The notes under the pieces: generated by a model
The model's database searches: none
The model's input: only the letters and a program-made list of their open reading frames with translations
What the model was told of the DNA's origin: nothing
Made by a program: the position numbers and the translations under genes
In this document: piece after piece, positions 1 through 8,569 of the stretch
Position numbering within the stretch: the first letter of the stretch is position 1
How the letters are laid out: every line of letters begins with the position of its first letter
Source of the DNA: Bog-473 sp963721585
GTDB taxonomy: Bacteria; Actinomycetota; Acidimicrobiia; Acidimicrobiales; RAAP-2
DNA: 64,000 nucleotides
NCBI GenBank assembly: GCA_963721585.1
Contig: CAVRJN010000007.1
Coordinates: 372,001 to 436,000, forward strand
Direction: 5' to 3'

Positions 1-777
1 CACGTCGCTCAAGGTCTGTGCGGGGGCGACCGTGATGGAGTCGCCGGTGTGCACGCCCATGGCGTCGAAGTTCTCGATGGAGCAGACCACGACGCAGTTG
101 TCCGCAGCGTCGCGCATGACCTCGAGCTCGAACTCCTTCCAGCCGGCGATCGACTTCTCCACCAGGATCTGGCCGACCGGGCTGGCCGCCAGACCCTCGG
201 CGGCGAGCTGGCCGAAGTCCGCCGCGTCCTCGGCGATGCCCGTCCCCTTCCCGCCGAGGATGAAGCTCGGTCGCACCATGATGGGGAAGCCGATGTCGGC
301 GGCGATCTCCTCCGCCTCCTGTAGCGAGTGGGCGAAACCCGAGCGGGGCACCTCGAGGCCGATCTCCTCCATCGCAGCCTTGAAGCGGTCCCGGTCCTCT
401 GCGGTCGAGATCGCGTCGGGCCGCGCCCCGATGACCTCCACCTCGTAGCGCTCCAGGACGCCGAGCTCGACCAGTTGCATGGTCAGGTTGAGAGCCGTCT
501 GGCCGCCGAGCGTCGGCAACAGCGCATCAGGCCGTTCCTTCGCGATGATGGCCGTCAGCACCTCGGGGTCGAGTGGCTCGATGTAGGTCCGGTCCGCCGT
601 GGCGGGGTCCGTCATGATGGTGGCCGGGTTGGAGTTGGCCAGGATCACCCGGTAGCCCTCCTCGCGCAGCACGCGGCAGGCCTGCGTGCCCGAGTAGTCG
701 AACTCACAGGCCTGGCCGATCACAATCGGTCCGGATCCGATGACGAGGATCGACCGCAGGTCGTCGCGGCGTGGCAT
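1..777 (-). CDS. carB: Carbamoyl-phosphate synthase large subunit (N-terminal part, runs off the left edge)
   Basis: CarB makes carbamoyl phosphate from bicarbonate, ATP and ammonia channelled from CarA, feeding pyrimidine and arginine synthesis. The 259 visible codons begin MPRRDDLRSILVIGSGPIVI and continue with GQACEFDYSG and ANSNPATIMTD, the first ATP-grasp carboxyphosphate domain, including a glycine-rich RPSFILGGKGTG loop. A full family member has about 1,070 residues, so roughly three quarters lies outside the window. The ATG shares one base with the carA stop (TGATG), so translation is probably coupled. It is the last visible gene of the pyr operon. Identification is secure. Confidence 0.96.
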   Translation of the reverse strand, partial: MPRRDDLRSILVIGSGPIVIGQACEFDYSGTQACRVLREEGYRVILANSNPATIMTDPATADRTYIEPLDPEVLTAIIAKERPDALLPTLGGQTALNLTMQLVELGVLERYEVEVIGARPDAISTAEDRDRFKAAMEEIGLEVPRSGFAHSLQEAEEIAADIGFPIMVRPSFILGGKGTGIAEDAADFGQLAAEGLAASPVGQILVEKSIAGWKEFELEVMRDAADNCVVVCSIENFDAMGVHTGDSITVAPAQTLSDV

Positions 778-1934
778 CAGCGCGTGCCGGCGGCGGTCGA
801 GCGGGTGGGATGGGCCAGCATGAGCCGGCGGAACGCGTCGAAGAGATAGCGGGCGTCGTGGGGCCCCGGAGCCGCCTCCGGGTGATACTGCACCGAGAAG
901 GCCGGTGCGGCCAGGGAGCGGAACCCCTCGATCACGCCGTCGTTGAGGTTGACGTGCGTCGTCTCGGCGTCGGGGATGGACCCGGCCGCCACCGCGTAGT
1001 TGTGGTTCTGGCTCGTGATCTCGACCACGCCGGTTTCGAGGCGTTGCACCGGATGGTTGGCCCCGTGGTGCCCGAAGGGCAGCTTGTAGGTCGATCCGCC
1101 CAGCGCCGTGGCCAGGATCTGGTGGCCGAGGCAGATGCCGAAGACCGGCACCCGCCCGACGAGGTCGGCCACGGCGGCGGTCGGGCCCGGCAGGGCGGCG
1201 GGGTCGCCCGGTCCGTTGGAGAGGAACACGCCGTCGGGCTCGAGCGCCAGCACGTCGTCGGCCACCGTACCGGCCGGGACCACGGTGACGGTGCCGACCG
1301 CGGTGAGCAGCTGGACCATGGTCGTCTTGACGCCGAAGTCGTAGGCCACGATGCGCAGGCCGCTGGACGCCCCGGCACCCGTCCCCGGATGCACGCTGGT
1401 GTCGCTCGTCGTGACACCCGACACCAGGTCCAGGCCGTCGGTGCCGAGAGCGGCGGCCGCGGCGGCGCGCAGCTCGGCTTCGGGCGCCGTGCCGAAGGCG
1501 CACGGGAGCGCACCCGCCCGGCGGACATGGCGCGTCAGGCGCCGGGTGTCGACGCCGGTCAGCGCCGGGATGCCGTGCCGGCGCAGGAAGGGCTCGAGAG
1601 CCTCGGTGGAGCGCCAGTTCGACGGCTCGTCGGCCAGGTCGCAGACCACGACCCCCCGGCAGTGCGGAACGAGGGCCTCGTCATCGGCGGCGTTCGTGCC
1701 GTAGTTCCCGATGTGGGTGCTGGTGAAGGCGATCACCTGGCCCGCGTAGGACGGGTCCGTGATCACCTCCTGGTAGCCGCTCATGGCGGTGTTGAACACG
1801 AGCTCGCCCGTGGCCACGGGCACCACGGCGCCGGCCGCCTCGCCGGCGAACACGCTGCCGTCCGCTGTCACCAACAGCGCGGGCGGCCTGTCGCCGTCGC
1901 CGGTCAGCGCTGATTTCGGCATTGCGGTGCTCAC
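777..1934 (-). CDS. carA: Carbamoyl-phosphate synthase small (glutaminase) subunit
   Basis: CarA hydrolyses glutamine and passes ammonia to CarB. The 385-residue product has the N-terminal CarA domain (ALLVTADGSVFAGEA, SGYQEVITDPSYAGQ) and a C-terminal class I glutamine amidotransferase domain with the nucleophile Cys in FGICLGHQIL and the His-Glu pair in VQYHPEA. The reading frame is open 52 codons further upstream, but that stretch lies inside pyrC and does not resemble CarA. The GTG at 1932-1934 overlaps the pyrC stop as GTGA and gives the normal family length. It is coupled on both sides, to pyrC and carB. Confidence 0.95.
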   Translation of the reverse strand: MSTAMPKSALTGDGDRPPALLVTADGSVFAGEAAGAVVPVATGELVFNTAMSGYQEVITDPSYAGQVIAFTSTHIGNYGTNAADDEALVPHCRGVVVCDLADEPSNWRSTEALEPFLRRHGIPALTGVDTRRLTRHVRRAGALPCAFGTAPEAELRAAAAAALGTDGLDLVSGVTTSDTSVHPGTGAGASSGLRIVAYDFGVKTTMVQLLTAVGTVTVVPAGTVADDVLALEPDGVFLSNGPGDPAALPGPTAAVADLVGRVPVFGICLGHQILATALGGSTYKLPFGHHGANHPVQRLETGVVEITSQNHNYAVAAGSIPDAETTHVNLNDGVIEGFRSLAAPAFSVQYHPEAAPGPHDARYLFDAFRRLMLAHPTRSTAAGTR

Positions 1935-3253
1935 CGTTGCGCCGTCGCGTCGATCACGACCGCCTCGCCCCGCAGCACCGTGTGGCGGACCGCCCCGGCA
2001 AAGGTGCGGCCGGCATACGGCGTGTTGCGGCTGCGGCTGGCCAACCCCGTCGGGTCCACCACGGTCGTCGCTGCCGGGTCGAAGACACACAGGTTCGCCG
2101 TCGCCCCTACCTCGACCGGTCCGCCCTGGGCGCTGTGGCCGGCGCGGCGCGGGTCCGTCGCCGTCAGCTTGGCGATGGCGGCTGGCTGCACGCTCAGCAG
2201 AGCGAAGACGCGCTCGGGACCGAGGTGCGGCGAGAGGACCTCCCAGGCGATGGGCAGAGCCGTTTGCAATCCCAACATGCCCGGAGGGGCCTCATCGAAC
2301 GGTCGGTCCTTCGACTCGGGCGCGTGGGGAGCGTGGTCGGTGGCCACCGCATCGATGGTGCCGTCGCACAGCCCGGCGATGACGGCGGCGACGTCCTCGT
2401 CGGTCCGCAGCGGCGGGTTCACCTTGAAGACAGGGTCGTAACCTGCCACCAGCGCGTGGGTGAGCAGCATGTGGTGCGGCGCGGCCTCGGCGGTGACGGG
2501 GAGGCCCTCCTCCTTGGCCCGCCGGATCAGGTCGACCGAGCCCGCCGTCGACATGTGGAGGAAGTGCACCGGGGCGCCCGTCAGGCGAGACAGCGCGATG
2601 TCGCGGGCGACCATGGATTCCTCGGCCGCCGCCGGGATGCCCGGGATGCCGAGCCGGCTCGACCAGGACCCCTCGTGCATGGCGCCGCCCGCCGACAGGC
2701 AGTTGTCCTCGCAGTGCTGGGCCAAGGTGACACCCAGACCCTTTGCGTAGTCGAGGGCGCGCCGCATGAGCGCCCCGTCCTGCACGCCGTCGCCGTCGTC
2801 GGTGAAGAGCGTCACGCCGAGGGCCGCCAGCTCCGCGAGCGGGGCCAGGGCCCTGCCGGCGCGGCCGACGGTGATGGCACCGGCCACTGCGACCTCGGCC
2901 GTGCAGCCGGCGCCGAGGGCCAGCACTTCGGCCGCCACCCCGGCTGCATCGACGGGGGGCTCGGTGTTGGGCATGGCCACAATGGCCGTGAAGCCGCCGA
3001 GCGCGGCGGCGCGGGCACCGGTCTCGATCGTCTCGGCCTCCTCGCGGCCGGGCTGGCGCAGGTGGGTGTGGAGGTCGACCAACCCGGGGCCGACGAGGCA
3101 GCCGGTGGCGTCGAGCACCTGCGCCCCGCCGGGCGGTTCGATCGACTCGGCCACCGCGACGATCCCGGCGCCGGCGACGGCGACGTCACTGCGGGTCAGT
3201 CCGGCAGGACCGACGACGGTGCCGCCACGGATGACGAGGCTGGGCTCAGGCAA
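1931..3253 (-). CDS. pyrC: Dihydroorotase
   Basis: Dihydroorotase cyclises carbamoyl-aspartate to dihydroorotate, the third step of pyrimidine synthesis. The 440-residue amidohydrolase shows the metal-binding HxH in DLHTHLRQPG, the class I signature MPNTEPPVD, further metal-site histidines in AQHCEDN and HFLHMSTAGS, and the catalytic Asp in DAVATDHAPH. This is the class I (PyrC/AllB-like) pattern. The start is a TTG that overlaps the last 8 bases of pyrB; no better start is visible and the family N-terminus fits. The 3' end overlaps carA by 4 bases. Confidence 0.94.
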   Translation of the reverse strand: MPEPSLVIRGGTVVGPAGLTRSDVAVAGAGIVAVAESIEPPGGAQVLDATGCLVGPGLVDLHTHLRQPGREEAETIETGARAAALGGFTAIVAMPNTEPPVDAAGVAAEVLALGAGCTAEVAVAGAITVGRAGRALAPLAELAALGVTLFTDDGDGVQDGALMRRALDYAKGLGVTLAQHCEDNCLSAGGAMHEGSWSSRLGIPGIPAAAEESMVARDIALSRLTGAPVHFLHMSTAGSVDLIRRAKEEGLPVTAEAAPHHMLLTHALVAGYDPVFKVNPPLRTDEDVAAVIAGLCDGTIDAVATDHAPHAPESKDRPFDEAPPGMLGLQTALPIAWEVLSPHLGPERVFALLSVQPAAIAKLTATDPRRAGHSAQGGPVEVGATANLCVFDPAATTVVDPTGLASRSRNTPYAGRTFAGAVRHTVLRGEAVVIDATAQR

Positions 3254-4238
3254 CGGCCGGCACTTCCGTGGTGCCCGTCAGCTCGCCGCCGAGCAGAAGG
3301 AAAAGGATGGCCATGCGCACCGCGATGCCGTTGGCCACCTGCTGGGTGACGACCGTGCGGGGCAGGTCCGCCACGTCGGAGGCGATCTCGACGCCGCGCA
3401 CCATCGGCCCGGGATGGGTGACGATCGCATGCTCGGCCAGTCGCTCGGCGCGGCTCGCCGTGAGGCCCCAGCCGGCGGTGTACTCACGCAGGCTGGGAAC
3501 GAACGACCCGCTCCCCCGCTCGGATTGCAGCCGCAGGAGCGAGACCACGTCGGTGTCGGCCAGGGCGGCATCGAGGTCGGGGGCCACCTCGACGGGCCAG
3601 CCTTCGAGCGAGGGCGGCAACAGGCTGCCCGGTGCCGCAAGGGTCACGTGCGCTCCCAGGGCGGTGTAGGCCAGCACCTCGGAGCGGGCCACCCGGCTGT
3701 GGCGGACGTCGCCGACGATCAGGACCCGCAGATCCTCGAAGCAGGCGATACCGAGCTCGTCGGGCGCAGCTCCCTTGCGCTCGGCCAGGACCTGGCGCAC
3801 GGTGAAGCAATCGAGCAGGGCCTGGGTCGGGTGCTCGTGCCAGCCGTCCCCGGCATTGATCACGTGGGCCCGCTCGACCCAACGTGCCACCTGGTGCGGC
3901 GCCCCGGCCGACGAGTGCCGGATGATGATGGCGTCGATCCCCATTGCTTCGACTGTCTCGACGGTGTCCCGCAGGCTCTCGCCCTTCTTCACCGAGGAGC
4001 TGGCCACCGCCAGCGAGAGCACGTCGGCCGAGAGTCGCTTGGCCGCCGTCTCGAAGGAGAGACGGGTGCGGGTCGATTCCTCGAAGAACAGCGTCGCCAC
4101 GACCTTGCCGCGCAGGGTCGGGACCTTGGGCACGGAACGGCGCTCGACCTCGGCGAAGGCCTCTGCCACATGAAGGACCTCGCTGATGCCCTCGGGCCCG
4201 AGGTCGGCGACCGAAAGGAGATGCTGGGTGCCGGTCAC
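3246..4238 (-). CDS. pyrB: Aspartate carbamoyltransferase catalytic subunit
   Basis: PyrB joins carbamoyl phosphate to aspartate, the committed step of pyrimidine synthesis. The 330-residue product carries the carbamoyl-phosphate loop FFEESTRTRLSFE, the KKGESLRDTVET region with its active-site Lys, and the HEHPTQALLD motif. It starts with GTG overlapping the pyrR stop (GTGA). No pyrI regulatory chain is seen next to it, consistent with the PyrR-controlled operons of Gram-positive bacteria. Confidence 0.96.
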   Translation of the reverse strand: MTGTQHLLSVADLGPEGISEVLHVAEAFAEVERRSVPKVPTLRGKVVATLFFEESTRTRLSFETAAKRLSADVLSLAVASSSVKKGESLRDTVETVEAMGIDAIIIRHSSAGAPHQVARWVERAHVINAGDGWHEHPTQALLDCFTVRQVLAERKGAAPDELGIACFEDLRVLIVGDVRHSRVARSEVLAYTALGAHVTLAAPGSLLPPSLEGWPVEVAPDLDAALADTDVVSLLRLQSERGSGSFVPSLREYTAGWGLTASRAERLAEHAIVTHPGPMVRGVEIASDVADLPRTVVTQQVANGIAVRMAILFLLLGGELTGTTEVPAVA

Positions 4239-4807
4239 TTGTCCTCCAGGCTGCCTATCCAGACGCCGTCGTCACCGACGTCGACCATCTCCTCGCGCCG
4301 CGTGGGGAGGTTCTTCCCCACGAAGTCGGGGCGGATGGGGAGCTCGCGATGGCCGCGATCCACCATGACGGCCAGCTGGATGGCGCGGGCCCGGCCAAAG
4401 TCGTTCAGCGCATTGAGTGCGGCGCGGATGGTACGGCCGGTGAAGAGGACGTCGTCGACCAGCACCACCACCTTCCCGGCCAGGTCGACCGGGATGTCGG
4501 TGACGGCCTCGGGCAGGACCGGTCGCAGCCCGATGTCGTCACGGTAGAAGGCCACGTCGAGGCTGCCGACGGCGAGGGCGTCGACCGCTTCGATCTGGCG
4601 CAGGATCTCGGCCATCTTGGTGGCGAGGGGGACGCCGCCCGTCTGGAGCCCGACGAGGACGATGTCCTCGACGCCGCCGTTGCGCTCGACGACCTCGTGC
4701 GCCATGCGGGTGAGGGCGCGCAGGACATCGGCGGAGGTCATGACCTGGGAGTGGGCGACGAACACGCCCCCGAGGGGTCGCGTATGACTGCGCTCGCGTT
4801 CTGCCAC
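4235..4807 (-). CDS. pyrR: Bifunctional pyr operon regulator / uracil phosphoribosyltransferase
   Basis: PyrR binds pyr mRNA in a UMP-stimulated way and, in many homologues, also converts uracil and PRPP to UMP. The 190-residue product has the PRPP-binding motif VVLVDDVLFTGRTIRAAL and PyrR-type segments such as VGLQTGGVPLA and VDRGHRELPIRPDFVGKNLP. The GTG start follows a strong AGGAGG site at about 4812-4817 with a 4-base spacer. A PyrR-box hairpin sits directly upstream of that site, so this gene likely represses its own operon. It is first in pyrR-pyrB-pyrC-carA-carB. Confidence 0.95.
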   Translation of the reverse strand: MAERERSHTRPLGGVFVAHSQVMTSADVLRALTRMAHEVVERNGGVEDIVLVGLQTGGVPLATKMAEILRQIEAVDALAVGSLDVAFYRDDIGLRPVLPEAVTDIPVDLAGKVVVLVDDVLFTGRTIRAALNALNDFGRARAIQLAVMVDRGHRELPIRPDFVGKNLPTRREEMVDVGDDGVWIGSLEDK

Positions 4808-4822
4808 TGCTCCTCCTGCCGT

Positions 4823-4842
4823 GTGAGCCTCACGGGACTCAC
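4823..4842 (-). promoter_or_regulatory. PyrR-binding hairpin in the pyr leader
   Basis: On the minus strand a 20-base hairpin forms from GTGAG/CTCAC arms with the loop side reading UCCCGUGAGG. Its core at 4826-4839 matches the PyrR-binding consensus ARUCCNGNGAGGYU at every position. It ends 5 bases before the AGGAGG site of pyrR. No terminator or antiterminator pair is visible, so the layout fits PyrR blocking ribosome access, as reported for mycobacteria, rather than transcription attenuation. Confidence 0.85.
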
Positions 4843-4859
4843 TTCACGGTCAAAAGACG

Positions 4860-4865
4860 ATTCTA
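4860..4865 (-). promoter_or_regulatory. Candidate -10 box of the pyr operon
   Basis: TAGAAT on the minus strand lies where a start site near 4852 would give a leader of about 45 bases beginning just before the PyrR hairpin. The sequence 17 bases upstream is a poor -35, so this rests on position and the hexamer alone. Confidence 0.4.
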
Positions 4866-4905
4866 GCGCGCCGGGGCGGGGGGTGGCCCGGCGTCGACAT
4901 TCGGG

Positions 4906-5307
4906 TCAGCGCGGCCCGATGTCGGCGACGATGGTGGAGAGGATGCCGTTGACGAACCGGCCCGATTCGTCGGTCGAGTACTCCTTGGCCAACTGGACCG
5001 CCTCGTCGATCACGACCGCCGTGGGGGGGCCGTCGGGGTCGAGCACCTCGGCGACGGCCATGCGCAGCACTATGCGATCGACGACCGCCATGCGCTCGAG
5101 GGGCCAGCCGACCGAGGCCCCTGCGATACGTCGGTCGGCCTCCTCACGGGACCCGACGGCGTGCTCGATGAGTGTCCGCACGTACGGATCAGGTGGAACA
5201 GGAAGGGCATCGAGGACCTGGAGCGGTCCCTCGCCCTTCAGCTCGGCCTCGTAGAGCAGGGAGAGTGCCCGTTCCCGCTGTTGATGGCGAGGGGCGCTGT
5301 CGGTCAT
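4906..5307 (-). CDS. nusB: Transcription antitermination factor NusB
   Basis: NusB, with NusE (S10), binds boxA in rRNA leaders and supports antitermination. The 133-residue all-helical product has typical segments: RERALSLLYEAELKG near the N-terminus, MAVVDRIVLRMAVAEVL in the middle and IDEAVQLAKEYSTDESGRFV near the C-terminus. Length is normal. It follows efp with a 58-base gap, a common neighbour pair in Actinobacteria. Confidence 0.94.
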   Translation of the reverse strand: MTDSAPRHQQRERALSLLYEAELKGEGPLQVLDALPVPPDPYVRTLIEHAVGSREEADRRIAGASVGWPLERMAVVDRIVLRMAVAEVLDPDGPPTAVVIDEAVQLAKEYSTDESGRFVNGILSTIVADIGPR

Positions 5308-5365
5308 GTGCGCGGACCCTGTCCTCGGCCGAACGGCGCGGTCGGTCGGCGAGGTAGCCGGGCCG

Positions 5366-5926
5366 TCAGGCCCGGGTCAGGTACTCGCCGGAGCGGGTGT
5401 CGACCTTGATCACGTCCCCGATGTTCACGAAGAGGGGGACCTGCACGATGTGGCCGGTCTGCAGTGTCGCGGGCTTGCGGGCCCCCGAGACGCGGTCGCC
5501 CTGCATGCCGGGCTCCGTCTCGGTCACCGTCAGCTCGACTGCTGCCGGCAGCTCGACCCCGACGATCTCGTTGTTGTACATCTGCACGTTCGCCGCGTCG
5601 CCCTCCTTCAGGTAGCTGGGCGCTTCACCCAGCGCGTCCGGCGGGACCTGCAGTTGCTCGTAGCTCGTCGTGTCCATGAAGACGTAGTCGGTGCCGTCGC
5701 GATAGAGGAACTGCATGTCGCGCTTGTCGATGATCGCCTGCTCGAGCTTCTCGTCGGCCCGGTAGGTGCGCTCGATCACCGCACCGCTGCGGACGTTCTT
5801 GAGCTTCGTGCGGACGAAGGCACCACCCTTGCCCGGCTTCACGTGCTGGAACTCGACGACGCTGAACAGACCCTCGGGGAGGTCCAGGCTCATGCCGTTC
5901 TTCAGGTCATTGGTCGAGACTGCCAT
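5366..5926 (-). CDS. efp: Elongation factor P
   Basis: EF-P enters the ribosome E site and helps it through polyproline stalls. The 186-residue product has three beta-barrel domains. The loop that reaches the peptidyl-transferase centre reads HVKPGKGGAF, with the conserved tip Lys of the PGKG motif. The start MAVSTNDLKNGM matches the family. The 5' end overlaps the last 20 bases of the upstream peptidase gene, so the two are probably co-translated. Confidence 0.96.
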   Translation of the reverse strand: MAVSTNDLKNGMSLDLPEGLFSVVEFQHVKPGKGGAFVRTKLKNVRSGAVIERTYRADEKLEQAIIDKRDMQFLYRDGTDYVFMDTTSYEQLQVPPDALGEAPSYLKEGDAANVQMYNNEIVGVELPAAVELTVTETEPGMQGDRVSGARKPATLQTGHIVQVPLFVNIGDVIKVDTRSGEYLTRA

Positions 5927-7067
5927 GGATGTCCTTTGTGAATCGGGTCAGGGGGCGGGCGCCGTCCTCGGTCACGACGAGCGTGTCCTCGACACGGACG
6001 CCGCCGTGCCCGGGAACATAGACACCGGGCTCGACGGTGACGACGAAACCGGGGGCGAGGATAGCAGTGCCCAATTGGCTGACCGTCGGTGCCTCGTGGA
6101 TATCGAGGCCGACTCCGTGCCCCGTGCCGTGTTCGAAACGCTCGGCCCAGCCGGCATCGGCGATGATCCGGCGGCAGATGTCGTCGACCTCCTTGGCCGC
6201 GACACCCGGTCGCACGGCGGCCGCGCCGGCGGCCTGGGAGGTCTGGACGACGTCGAAGATGCGGGCCAGCTCGCCCTCCGGCTCGGTGTCGACACAGAAC
6301 GTCCGGGTCATATCGGAGCGGTAGCCCTCGAACGTGGCACCGAAGTCAACGACCACGGGGTCTCCCCCGTTGATGCGTCTGGAGCCCGGGTGGTGGTGCG
6401 GCTTGGCCGAGTTCTCACCGGCGGCGACGATCGTCTCGAAGGCTGTGCTCTCGGCCCCGCCGCGCCGCATGGCGGTGTCGAGCTCCAGGGCGAAGTGCTC
6501 CTCGGTGATCCCCTGGCTCATGAGCGGGAGCACCTCGAAGAGCGCAGCGTCCACGATGGCAGCGGCACGCTCCATGCGGGCGATCTCGGCAGCATCTTTG
6601 CGCTCACGGAGCGCCTCGACGGCGTTGGCGGTCGGAACGAGCTTGTCGCCGCCGAGGAGCTCGGCCCAGCTTCGCTGCCCGCTCCACGTGACGTTGCCCG
6701 CCTCCAGGCCGATGCGGCCGGCCCCCGCGACGTCGAGTGCGGCGCGCGCGGCCTGCCGCTGCTCCGCTCCCGCGCCGATGGTGATCTCGACGTCGCCGGC
6801 ACCGGCGCGCTGCAACTGCTCGGCCGACTGGGTGCGGTACCGGCCGTCGGTCGTCAGCACGGCCAGGTCCTCGGTCACGATCAACACGGCCGCCGAACCT
6901 GAGAACCCCGTGAGATAGCGCACGTTGGGCAGCGTCGTCACGACAAGGGCATCGATCTCGTGGTCGCCGAACGCGGCGCGCAGGCGGTCGAGGCGACCGG
7001 TGACCGTGATCTCCGGGAGCGGCACCGTGGCCGGCGAGTACGGGTTGGCGCGGGCGGTGGTCGTCAT
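5907..7067 (-). CDS. M24 family Xaa-Pro peptidase
   Basis: A 386-residue aminopeptidase-P/prolidase type enzyme that cleaves the bond before or after proline. Residues about 15-140 form the creatinase N-terminal domain. The pita-bread catalytic domain follows with the dinuclear metal ligands: Asp in VVDFGATFEGYRSDMTRTF, His in GTGHGVGLDIHE, Glu in VTVEPGVY and Glu in GVRVEDT. A member of this family next to efp is a frequent arrangement in Gram-positive bacteria. Whether it acts as an aminopeptidase (PepP) or a dipeptidase (PepQ) cannot be settled from sequence. The ATG lies 4 bases past the aroQ stop. Confidence 0.9.
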   Translation of the reverse strand: MTTTARANPYSPATVPLPEITVTGRLDRLRAAFGDHEIDALVVTTLPNVRYLTGFSGSAAVLIVTEDLAVLTTDGRYRTQSAEQLQRAGAGDVEITIGAGAEQRQAARAALDVAGAGRIGLEAGNVTWSGQRSWAELLGGDKLVPTANAVEALRERKDAAEIARMERAAAIVDAALFEVLPLMSQGITEEHFALELDTAMRRGGAESTAFETIVAAGENSAKPHHHPGSRRINGGDPVVVDFGATFEGYRSDMTRTFCVDTEPEGELARIFDVVQTSQAAGAAAVRPGVAAKEVDDICRRIIADAGWAERFEHGTGHGVGLDIHEAPTVSQLGTAILAPGFVVTVEPGVYVPGHGGVRVEDTLVVTEDGARPLTRFTKDIHGSLDQ

Positions 7068-7071
7068 GGGC

Positions 7072-7512
7072 TCACTTTCCCTTCAGTAGTGCGGCGGCAG
7101 CGTCGATGGCGAGCTCGTAGCCGAGCCCGCCAAAGCCCGCGATGAGCCCTGAGGCCACGGGCGCCAGCACCGACGTGTGCCGGAAGGGCTCCCGGGCAGC
7201 GGGATTGGAGATGTGCAGCTCGACGACGGGGCCGTCGAAGGCGGCCACGGCGTCGTGGAGCGACCACGACGTGTGGCTCAGCGCGCCGGCGTTGATCACC
7301 AGCGCGTCCGCCCGCCCGCGGGCGGCGTGGACCGCCTCGACGAGGTCGCCCTCGTGGTTCGACTGCAGGTGCTCGAGCTCGAGCCCGTGGCGCGCCGCGG
7401 CCTCCTCGGCCGTGGTGACGTGGGTCGCCAAGGTGGCGGTCCCGTAGATCGCCGGCTCCCGCTCCCCGAGCAGGTTGAGGTTGGGCCCCGAGAGGAGGAG
7501 GACGAGGCTCAT
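7072..7512 (-). CDS. aroQ: 3-dehydroquinate dehydratase, type II
   Basis: This enzyme dehydrates 3-dehydroquinate to 3-dehydroshikimate in the shikimate pathway. The 146-residue length is that of type II enzymes. Visible are GPNLNLLGEREPAIYG with the catalytic Arg and Tyr, HTSWSLHDA with the catalytic His, and HISN. The usual NPGAYTHTS loop reads NAGALSHTS here. The frame is open upstream into aroB, but the ATG at 7510-7512 overlaps the aroB stop (ATGA) and gives the normal size. Confidence 0.93.
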   Translation of the reverse strand: MSLVLLLSGPNLNLLGEREPAIYGTATLATHVTTAEEAAARHGLELEHLQSNHEGDLVEAVHAARGRADALVINAGALSHTSWSLHDAVAAFDGPVVELHISNPAAREPFRHTSVLAPVASGLIAGFGGLGYELAIDAAAALLKGK

Positions 7513-8549
7513 GTGCGGGCACCCATGGCAGCCAGGGTAGCGACCACGTCGGCCGTGGCCACACCCCGCACCGCCTCGACGCCGTCGGGGCCGTCCAGCA
7601 CGAACGTGAGGTCCTGCTGCGCCTTCTTGTCCCGTCCCATGAAGTCGACGAGCTCCGCGGCGTCGGCACCCGCCGGGAGGTCGGTGGGCAGATCGAAGCT
7701 GCCGATGATCCTGCGGTGCTCGGCGACCCGCTCTTCGCCGATGCGACCGAGCCGGTGCGCGAGGAGGGCGGCGAACAGCACCCCGACGGCCACCGCCTCG
7801 CCGTGGCGCAGGTCCCAGTCGGGGTGGTCCGCCTGGCCGGCGCCCTCGAGCGCGTGGGCCAGGGTGTGGCCGTAATTGAGGATCATGCGCCGGCCGCCCT
7901 CGCGCTCGTCCTCGGCGACCACGGCCGCCTTGATGCCGGCACAGCGAGCCACCTGCTCCTCGATCGATTGGTCGGCCTTCGGGGCGTCGCCCAGGAAGGC
8001 GTACTTGGCGATCTCGCCCCGGCCGCAGGCCCACTCGCGCGGCGGGAGGGTCGAAAGGGTCTCGGTGTCACACAGCACGGCGTCCGGTTGCCAGAACGCG
8101 CCGACGAGGTTCTTGCCCTCGGGCAGGTTGACGCCGGTCTTGCCGCCGATGGCGGCGTCGACCTGGGCCAGCAGCGAGGTGGCGACGTTGAGGTACGCCG
8201 TTCCACGGTGGTAGGTCGCTGCGGCGAACCCGGCGACGTCGGTCACGATGCCGCCCCCGACGGCGACGATGACGTCGGCACGCGACAGACCGGCGTTGGC
8301 GAAGAAGCGGGCCAGCACTTCGACAGTGGCGAGCGTCTTGGCATCCTCGCCGTCGGGGATGACGCACACCTCGAAGGGCACGCCTGGGTCGAGCCCCTCC
8401 ACCCAACCGGCGTCCCTGATCGACTGCTGCGTCACGAGCACGGCCGCTTTGGCTGTGGTCGGCACGAAGCGTGCCATCTCGTGGCGGGCGCCGGGGCCGA
8501 CGAGCACCGGGTAGGAGCGGTCCGCCAGGTCGACGGAGATGGCGCGCAC
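7509..8549 (-). CDS. aroB: 3-dehydroquinate synthase
   Basis: AroB converts DAHP to 3-dehydroquinate using NAD and a divalent metal. The 346-residue product has the NAD-binding GGGIVTDVAGFAAATYHRG segment, GKTGVNLPEGKNLVG, and the metal ligands Glu in GRGEIAKYAF, His in NYGHTLAHALE and His in LRHGEAVAVGV. It starts with GTG, 20 bases after the aroK stop, and is coupled to aroQ by ATGA. Confidence 0.95.
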   Translation of the reverse strand: MRAISVDLADRSYPVLVGPGARHEMARFVPTTAKAAVLVTQQSIRDAGWVEGLDPGVPFEVCVIPDGEDAKTLATVEVLARFFANAGLSRADVIVAVGGGIVTDVAGFAAATYHRGTAYLNVATSLLAQVDAAIGGKTGVNLPEGKNLVGAFWQPDAVLCDTETLSTLPPREWACGRGEIAKYAFLGDAPKADQSIEEQVARCAGIKAAVVAEDEREGGRRMILNYGHTLAHALEGAGQADHPDWDLRHGEAVAVGVLFAALLAHRLGRIGEERVAEHRRIIGSFDLPTDLPAGADAAELVDFMGRDKKAQQDLTFVLDGPDGVEAVRGVATADVVATLAAMGART

Positions 8550-8569
8550 TGTTGACTCTTGCTCCGCCG

